From Iris pallida (Eukaryota > Streptophyta > Magnoliopsida > Asparagales > Iridaceae), in assembly GCA_029216955.1 (NCBI GenBank), contig JANAVB010009598.1:23742322-23806321 (forward strand): a stretch of DNA of 64,000 nucleotides, in the 5' to 3' direction. Below, one piece after another: positions 56,834-64,000 of this stretch. Every line of letters starts with the position of its first letter. Positions within the stretch are counted from its first letter, which is position 1. The notes under the pieces are model-generated. The model was given only the letters and a program-made list of their open reading frames with translations, did no database searches and had not been told where the DNA came from. The position numbers were made by a program, and so were the translations under genes.

Positions 56834-59800
56834 TGTCACTACCACTTTTCTAGATTGAGGGTATTTTGGTCATTTTATAAATTTTGGGAATTATTTAGAA
56901 TTATTATGTATTATTTAGACTTATTAGAATTAATGTGATTTTTAGTATAATTGATTTTGGTCCTATAGTTGACTTGACTAGTGTTGACCTTGGAGACTAA
57001 CCTAGAGACTAACCTAGGTCATGACTACTTGGTTAGGTTAAGTAACCTTAGCTTGACCTAAGTTAGTGATGATTAACTCATTAGAACTTATTTGGAGAGA
57101 TTAAGAATTGATTAGGCTAGAATGGCTTGTGACTTCATAAGTCATGACTAATGACTTAAGCCTTAAAAGCCCATAGGCCCACACTATGTAACCAAACCCT
57201 AACCCTAATTGCTTGGCCGGCCACTATTGATCCCCCTCCCCTCTATTTAATGCTCCTAGAAATTAGGGCTAGCCTCCATTAGGAATTATTTACAAGTTTT
57301 AGAAAGAGGTAAGTCTCCATCTTCATTAAATCCTATAAAATCCATTTTAATTCCTTTTCCATCCAAACCAATTGCAATAGGTTCTAATTTTATCCTCTTG
57401 CTGCTGTTATTGAGTAATTTCAGAGTTTGGGCAAATTGGAGGAGTTTGGCTATTAAGAGGAACACCCCTCTTTGGAGTTTTATTGAGGATTTGACACCTA
57501 TAGGTAACTCCTTCAAAACCTACTTTAATTACTTTTTATTGCATTCTAACCTAGATCTAGGTGTCCCCTAGCTAACCCTAGATTTCTGTAGGTTTTCGTG
57601 TCCGATTCGTGTCCCATTTGGACACGTATCAGTCCATGTGTCTAAGTGTTTGATGAAATGCCCCAAAGGGCATTTCTAGTGATTTTTAGGAATGTAAATG
57701 AATAGAAAATTAGGTTTTTATGTCACTTACGTGTTTCTTATGTCCTTATGTGGTTTTTGTATCGTGTCGGGTTGCGGGGGACACACGAACACGGGGTGCA
57801 CCTCACGCGCGCGTACTGTTTGCTTGTCCTGCTTCACGGGGGCCACAACTCACTGGACGCCACGTGGACAAGAAATTTGACACGTGGGTCGGGGCTGACA
57901 CTGACACGAGGCTCCCCAAATTTCATGACTCTTCGTGTCGTGTCGGACACGCACGAAGCCGTGCATCAATTTTGTACTGAATCGATAGCAGTCAATTTTA
58001 GCGCTGGTACGCGTGTCATATCGCACGCACGCGTATCGTGGACACGTGTCAGGTTGTCCTAGCCCTAGCCCTAATCCTAGTCGACACTGGGACACGACCA
58101 CGAGGTCTACGTCGTGTCGTGTGCACGAATACTGTGAACACGTGCACAATGTGGTCCACTGCACTGTGTCCTGGGTTTCGATTTGGGTTTTTAATCTATT
58201 AGACACGTCTGTGTCCACTTGGGTGGACACAAATACATCGTATGACACGTACACAATATGTACTTGCTTTACCAACCACTGATTTTGCATATTAGTTTAT
58301 TTTCAATGCTCATTTCTCAAATTCCCAATTTGTTCTGATACCTTAATATCAGTCATATTCCACTAATTTTTCTAGATTTTCTAATTCGAAATTTGGCAGC
58401 TATTTAACCTATTTTAAATTGATTAATTGCATGGTTTAAGACCTCAATTTGGTTCACCTATATGTTTCTAAGTGTATATTGATTTTGGGTTAAAGTGGTT
58501 TTGGTTTGGGGCTTAAAACTGGATGTATGATATGTGGGACTGTATGGACTAAAATTTGTGTTTTTTTTGGGTTCCTGTTTGAACAAAAATTTCAATATTG
58601 GTTTCCCATTTTACCTGAGCATTGGCCACTGTTCCCAAACTGAGAACTGGGTATTGAATGGGACTGAAATAGAGATTTGGGTTATTGTTAAACTGAATTG
58701 CTGATTTCCTTTCCTTATTTAATTGTTAGTTCTTCCTTTACTTAACTGTTGACTGAATGATTTAATTCATTGTATATTATTCACTGTTTTGCTTCACTGT
58801 TTCTTTACTGTTTTTCAGTCTTCACATACATGTCACACACTCATGTCTCACTGAATTTGCCTAAGATTGCCACTTATTTCAGAATTCTTTTCACCTCTCT
58901 TGACACTAACAAGTTGCACACACATGCTCTCTCACACACATCCTCACATAGCACTCACTCATGTTTTCAACATACACATACACATATGTTTCCTATTTCC
59001 TACATGCATATATATGTATTATGTGAGATGTGTATATATAGGTATGCCTATAGGTATGTTTCATGTATATGTAATATGTCTAAAGTATAATTTATATGTA
59101 TAATGTATAGTATATATAATTTGCTTTGATTGTTGACTTAATAGTCTGTGGGTGCTAGTATGGCCTAATATAGCCTAGCATAGCCTTGTTTAGGCTTGTG
59201 ATGTAGAGTAATGGTTAGTGTGACTAGTATAGACTAGTAGGACCTAGAATAGCTTAGTTAGATCTAGTGTTGCCTTGTTATACCTAGAATAGACTAGTAG
59301 ACTATTATAGACTAGTTTGACTTAGGTTTGACTTGGTTGACCTAGTTTGACTTCTAGGATTGACCAGAGTTGACCAAGAGTTGACTTTGGTCTAGATTGA
59401 CCTAGATTCATGTAGAATGCATCGTAGTGTATCTTATTACTATTCTGGACTTGTTGTGACTTGTGCTGTTCTAATAGAAGACAGGCACCACTCCTCGGAC
59501 GGTACTTTCATCTTGGACATTCAGTTAGCAGGCGAGTACATTCTCTGATCTTTTCATACCTGTCTGGACTATATTCTTGCTCTAGATTACTCTACATGAT
59601 GCTAACACGTATCTTCACGAATTAGTACTATATGGATCCTTTCCTGAGATGTTATCCCTCTACGGGTGCATCGGGTATTTAATATTCATATACTTTATCA
59701 TGTGCATCAGGTACTCCTTGTACTCGTACTAGTTCATATTTTACATGTTCTCATGTGCTTTCATGTGCCTCATGTACTACTCATTATATGAGCCACGTAT

Positions 59801-60618
59801 CTTTAGCTGTATTCATGTGCTTATAACGTAACTTGAATGGATCCTTGTGTATTGATTGGGGCGGGGTGAGTAGAATTGGTTATGTGATCATTATCCCCAG
59901 TAGCTGTATTCATGTGCCTCTTAGTTGTATTCATGTGCCCCTAAGCCGTTTACATAACCATATTGTACTCTAAATCACTTAGCCACTTACAGTCTCTACT
60001 TATCATGTATTTACTTTCAGTTACAAATCTCCCGTTTACTCGTACTTCCTTTTCAGCACTTCCTGTATTTTACTCTATTGCATGATTTATACTCCTAACC
60101 TGTTATGAACTGTTGAGATATGTGCTCGTTTCCGTCCTGATTGGACCTGTTGAAAATTTTACAGAGGATGAGGAGGAGGCCTGCTTAGACATTCTATGGG
60201 ACAGCCTAAGAGGATACTTGCGATCCGGACTTCCAGTCGGATCTTAGCAGTAGAGACTGTTGCTCCATAGATAGTTTATCTTATTTCATAGCATTGGAGT
60301 TGAGTTGTATATATATTTTGGATCTGTATTATGTCTGGATGTTGTGGAGTTTATCATAGACACTTAGCTTCTCTCTTTTTGTATTCCTATGGATTTGGAT
60401 CTTGTATCTTTTATTACCTATCTATCTTCCTTTCATGTTCTACCTTAGCTGTGATTGAGATATATTCTGTTATGTCACCCTCATTCGGGGAGTATAACTG
60501 TTTATTACCTTAAACTGTTAGATGTTGTGACCTAGGACAGCGTTCTACCGCCGACACTGCGGCGTAGGCTAGACGTACCCACGTTTCGTGCCCTTACTCT
60601 AGGGTGCGGGTCGTGACA
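56834..60618 (+). repeat. 3' LTR of element A-2 (3785 bp)
   Basis: It runs from TGTCACTACC to GGTCGTGACA. From about 59110 to its end it equals the A-1 3' LTR except for short indels; before that point substitutions of 1-2% appear. The intact GAGGTAAGT donor is at about 57310 and the GAAATGCCC hairpin at 57655-57676. CGACC follows (60619-60623). Confidence 0.94.
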
Positions 60619-63229
60619 CGACCTAACCTAGATTAGTCATGGCTAGTCTAGTTAGTCATAGAGTATTATTTATTAACTATTAGATGGGTTTAAGTCATGA
60701 ATAGTTAGAATGTATAGGTTGCAACTTGACTAAGGGAAACCTAGATTCTAGGCCATTGAATAGGCTAGATGGAATGAGAGCCATTAGATTCATCCTAAAA
60801 CCCTAACCCTAGCATTTATGACCAGCCTAGGGATTCTCCCCCCCAACACTATAAAATCCCTCTCAAAGTTTATGCCTCATTTTTATTCATCCCTTCATTT
60901 TCTAAGGAAAGGTTTGTTCTCCATTGAAACTTCTTCATAGTTTATTCAATAGTAGTCCATTTTCATTGCAACTTCTTCCTTTGTGACCTAATTAGTGTCC
61001 CTCTACTGTTGGTGGAGACCATTCTCAGGTTTGATACAATTTGGAGCCATTGGCTAGCTTGAGGAGATCTCACTTTTGAGAGCTTTTCTTGTGAAGGAAT
61101 ATACATAGGTAAATCCCATTTCCCTCCATGAAATTTTGATTTCTTTGCATGGTTAGGAAGCCCTAGGTGTCCTCTCTCCGTAGGAATAGGTTTTGCTAGG
61201 TTTCGTGTCCTTTACGTGTCCGTATCGGACACGTACCAGTCAGCAGTCGCAGGTGTTCGATGAAATGCCACAGTGGGCATTTCGTTCATTTATTGTTTCT
61301 ATTTGAATAGGAAATTAGGTTTAAGGGTCGCTTATGGGTTTCTGATGGTTTGGACACATTTCGTGTCGTGTCGGGGTCGTACTGGACCCGTGGACACGCC
61401 CCCGCGCGCACGCGATTGGCTCTCCTGCTATCACGTATCCCGTATGCCCTGTACACAACACTTGGACACGCCAAACTTGGCATGGACAGGGGCAGTGTCT
61501 GCACACACTTCCCCAAAGTTTCAGTGCACCTCGTTTTGTGTCGGACACGGAAACGAGGCTGCACTGGTCACACACTGCACTGCACACACGTGACCTTGTA
61601 CACTGATACGGCCTTCGTGTCGTGTCTAGACACAGCTTGGACACCTCGTGTTGACACGAGTGTGTAGCCCTAGTGTGGGCGTACACGTGTGCACGAGCAC
61701 GTGTCCTAATTCGTGTCATGTGTGTCCACGAACGTGGTGAACACGTGCACGACACTGTGACACAGAGTGCACGGTTTGTGTTCGTGTGTGTTTTAAACAG
61801 TTTGGACACTTCGTGTCCACTCTTGTGGACACGAATGACACCCCCTAGACACGTGTACACCTGGGAAACACACCTATATGCCTGAATTGTTAAATCTATT
61901 GGGTTAATTATGGTTTCGAAATAGGTTTTTTCCCTTTGGACTGATACTCAGTTCAGATTTCTGAATCCTGGGATGATAATCCCTGTTTAATTTAATTAAA
62001 TGATTTTAATTGTCATGATTGACCCTACATGTGTATTAGTTCATGTTAGTCTGATTTTTCATGCTAGATTAGGTTGTTTGATCTAGTAATGGGATTTGGG
62101 TTGTGAATGGACTGATGAGAGTCGACTGAATACACATTTTCCCTGAGATTTTACTCTAACTTTATTTCCTATTGTAAAACTGAAGTTTGTTAGCCATTTA
62201 ATCATCCATACATGTGCAATTACATCATTGTATTATTTTGATTTGGTGGGTTTTAGATTTCAAATTTTGCTTTTGGGAGGTTGAACTGAGTTGTAAAACT
62301 GTGACTGATACATGTGTATTCAGTTCCGATTTGATTTTCATTCCTATTTAAAACTGATTTTATGATTCTTAGACTCCATGTTAATCCATATACTTATTGT
62401 TTTTCATTGATAGGTTTTATTGGCATGATAGATTAGGCTTTTATGAAAGAGTATGAAATTTCGAATGTGGACTGATATGCAGTCCTATTCCTCATGTACG
62501 GAGCTTTCAATCCCAGTTCACAAGTGAAATTGATTTTTGGAATATATGGATTCGAATTGGTTGAAATGAACTGATATTAAACTGCCTTTAATTCCCTGTT
62601 TTAAAACTATTTTTTTTGAAAGTTTACATTCCATGTTAATTTCCTGAATATTGTTAGTTCATGTTAGAGGGGCTTCGAAATGGGTGATGAGACACTTTGG
62701 TTAACTGTTAGTTAACTGAACTGTTTAATAACAAATGATATTGGTTTCCTTTCCTTCCCTGTTTGCTAAACTACCCACAGTCCATTGAATCACACACACC
62801 TACTTATTCCTGACACACACCCCCTTACCCCTCTCCTACACACACACAGGCCACCCTTAACTGTCACACAGTTCACCATTTACACTACCCCCACACACAC
62901 TATTTTACCTCCCTATCACATGATCTCATTTCACCCTCACATACACCTGCCTAACAGTTGACACCCTACACTTTACACAGTCACACACACTCTAGCACAC
63001 ATATTCCCTATCATTAGCTACTCACACACATACTTGACACTCACATACACATGTGACACTCTCATGTTCATGCCACACCCTCACATTGCTACTAACACAC
63101 ACATACACTTGCCCCTCTCTCTATATGCATATGTATATATTATATGTGAATATCTATATATGTAAGTATATTGTAAGTTATGTATTCAATGTAGGTAGCT
63201 ATATATATATATAATATATATATATATAT

Positions 63230-63267
<38 letters not shown>

Positions 63268-64000
63268 TTGTAGGTAGCTATATATATATATATATATATA
63301 TATAATATCTTAGATATAATATATATATATATATGTAAAATATGCATATGATATCTATGTAATATTGAATGCCTAATGTAATGTATCTAATATATATGTA
63401 CATTGATAAATAAGTTAGACATGTTTGAATGTATGCTATATAGCATGTAGCTATATTGTGATATAGTTGGGATAGGCTTTCAGGCTTGCATAGCCTTGTA
63501 ATGGTGTGTACTAGCTAGTATAGGGTGTGACCTAGTATAGACTAATGTAGACTAGTATAGACTAATTTAGATTGTTAGACCTAGTTTGACCATAGTTGAC
63601 CTAGGTTTGACTTCTTGGTTGACCAAGGTTGACCAGGAGTTGACTTTGGCCTAGATTGACCTAGATTCATCTAGAATGCATTGAATTTATTGTTATCATT
63701 TTAGACTTGTTGTGACTTGTGTTGTTCTAATTAGGAGCCAGACACCTCTCCTCGGACAGTACATTTCATTCGGACACTCATATACAGGCGAGTACTTCTT
63801 TGATCATTTCATATCCTGCTTAGAATTATTTTTCTGCATTAAATTACTTTACATGATAATGTCACGTTGGTTACACAGATTAGTACTATATGGATCCCTT
63901 CTTGAGATGTTATCCCTTCAGGGAGCAACGGGTACTTCATGTTCTGTGTGTTTCACTTATATGGCGTAACACTATGCTTTATTGGTTCGTCGTTCACTTG
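60619..64000 (+). repeat. Right part of the 3' LTR of element B (continues past the window)
   Basis: It is collinear with 8336 to about 11960, with short indels but almost no substitutions. It has the TATA promoter (about 60800-60860), GTGTC module (61203-61855), CA-rich tract (62780-63120), TA microsatellite (63199-63330) and W-boxes (about 63590-63670). By comparison with the first copy about 800 bp of LTR should remain to the right. Confidence 0.93.

Larger units (their letters stand above)
47964..60618 (+). mobile_element. Complete chromovirus A, copy A-2 (12.65 kb), coding region decayed
   Basis: It has two LTRs of 3772 and 3785 bp with TGTCAC/GTGACA ends, a 5098-bp interior with the full domain order, and a 5-bp target duplication GGACC/CGACC with one mismatch. 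Compared with A-1 (same locus in the duplicate), the coding region has many one-base losses and several stops. It is the only copy here that shows the 5' LTR, leader and gag start of family A. Confidence 0.95.
40033..64000 (+). mobile_element. Non-autonomous LTR element B, with element A-2 nested in its 3' LTR
   Basis: B runs from TGTAACACCC at 40033 through a 5.0-kb 5' LTR, a 2.5-kb interior without pol, and a 3' LTR that starts at 47602, is split by A-2 (47964-60618) and runs past the window end. Its true right end is seen in the duplicate copy at 12746. AAGGC flanks both ends (40028-40032 and 12747-12751). The interior keeps only scraps of gag and shares its post-gag segment with M, so B and M belong to one pol-less lineage. 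Confidence 0.9.

Overview
The window is plant nuclear DNA made almost entirely of nested LTR retrotransposons. I see no host gene, tRNA, rRNA or CRISPR array. The evidence for a plant is a Ty3/gypsy chromovirus with a C-terminal chromodomain (Tekay/Del type), a Tat/Ogre-type element with a tRNA-Arg-like primer site, telo-box plus TATA promoters inside the LTRs, and GT-AG splice signals. This suggests a large, repeat-rich seed-plant genome; I cannot name the species. A 13-N gap at 23034-23046 shows it is a scaffolded assembly.

Layout. 1-8335: 3' two thirds of chromovirus A (copy A-1: gag-PR, RT-RNase H, integrase, chromodomain, 3' LTR). 8336-12746: the rest of the 3' LTR of a second element, B, into which A had inserted. 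12747-15174: right part of an older LTR (C), into which B had inserted. 15175-22636: a broken Tat/Ogre-like element T (LTR, primer site, gag and protease remnants, no RT). 22637-23033: a minus-strand LTR fragment, then the gap. 23047-34275: element M on the minus strand, a young pol-less element with two 4.5-4.6 kb LTRs and only gag inside. 34276-37542: an unrelated minus-strand LTR (E) split by M. 37543-39757: LTR D, a 39-bp internal remnant, and the start of its second LTR. 39758-40032: left part of LTR C. 40033-64000: element B (5.0-kb LTR, gutted interior, 3' LTR), with complete element A-2 (47964-60618) inside B's 3' LTR.

Bases 1 to about 11,960 match 52,339-64,000. B's target-site duplication AAGGC flanks 40033 on the left and 12746 on the right, so the two ends of one insertion lie in 'wrong' order. 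The window is therefore slightly more than one period of a repeat of about 52 kb, either a tandem duplication or an assembly loop.

How the parts relate. A is the pol-bearing lineage, with a candidate 100-bp spliceosomal intron between the integrase core and the chromodomain part. B and M share LTR architecture and gag with A but have lost everything after gag at the same place, so they look like a non-autonomous gag-only (TR-GAG-like) partner lineage. All these 3.8-5.0 kb LTRs share one plan: telo-box and TATA promoter, splice-donor-like sites, a 650-bp GTGTC/GACAC (G-box/ABRE-like) module, CA/TA microsatellites, a W-box cluster, and two conserved exon-like blocks. The second block keeps an acidic reading frame in several families. 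That block, the integrase intron, the TTTACGC word array in element T and the hairpin array at 22.0-22.3 kb are the observations most worth following up.
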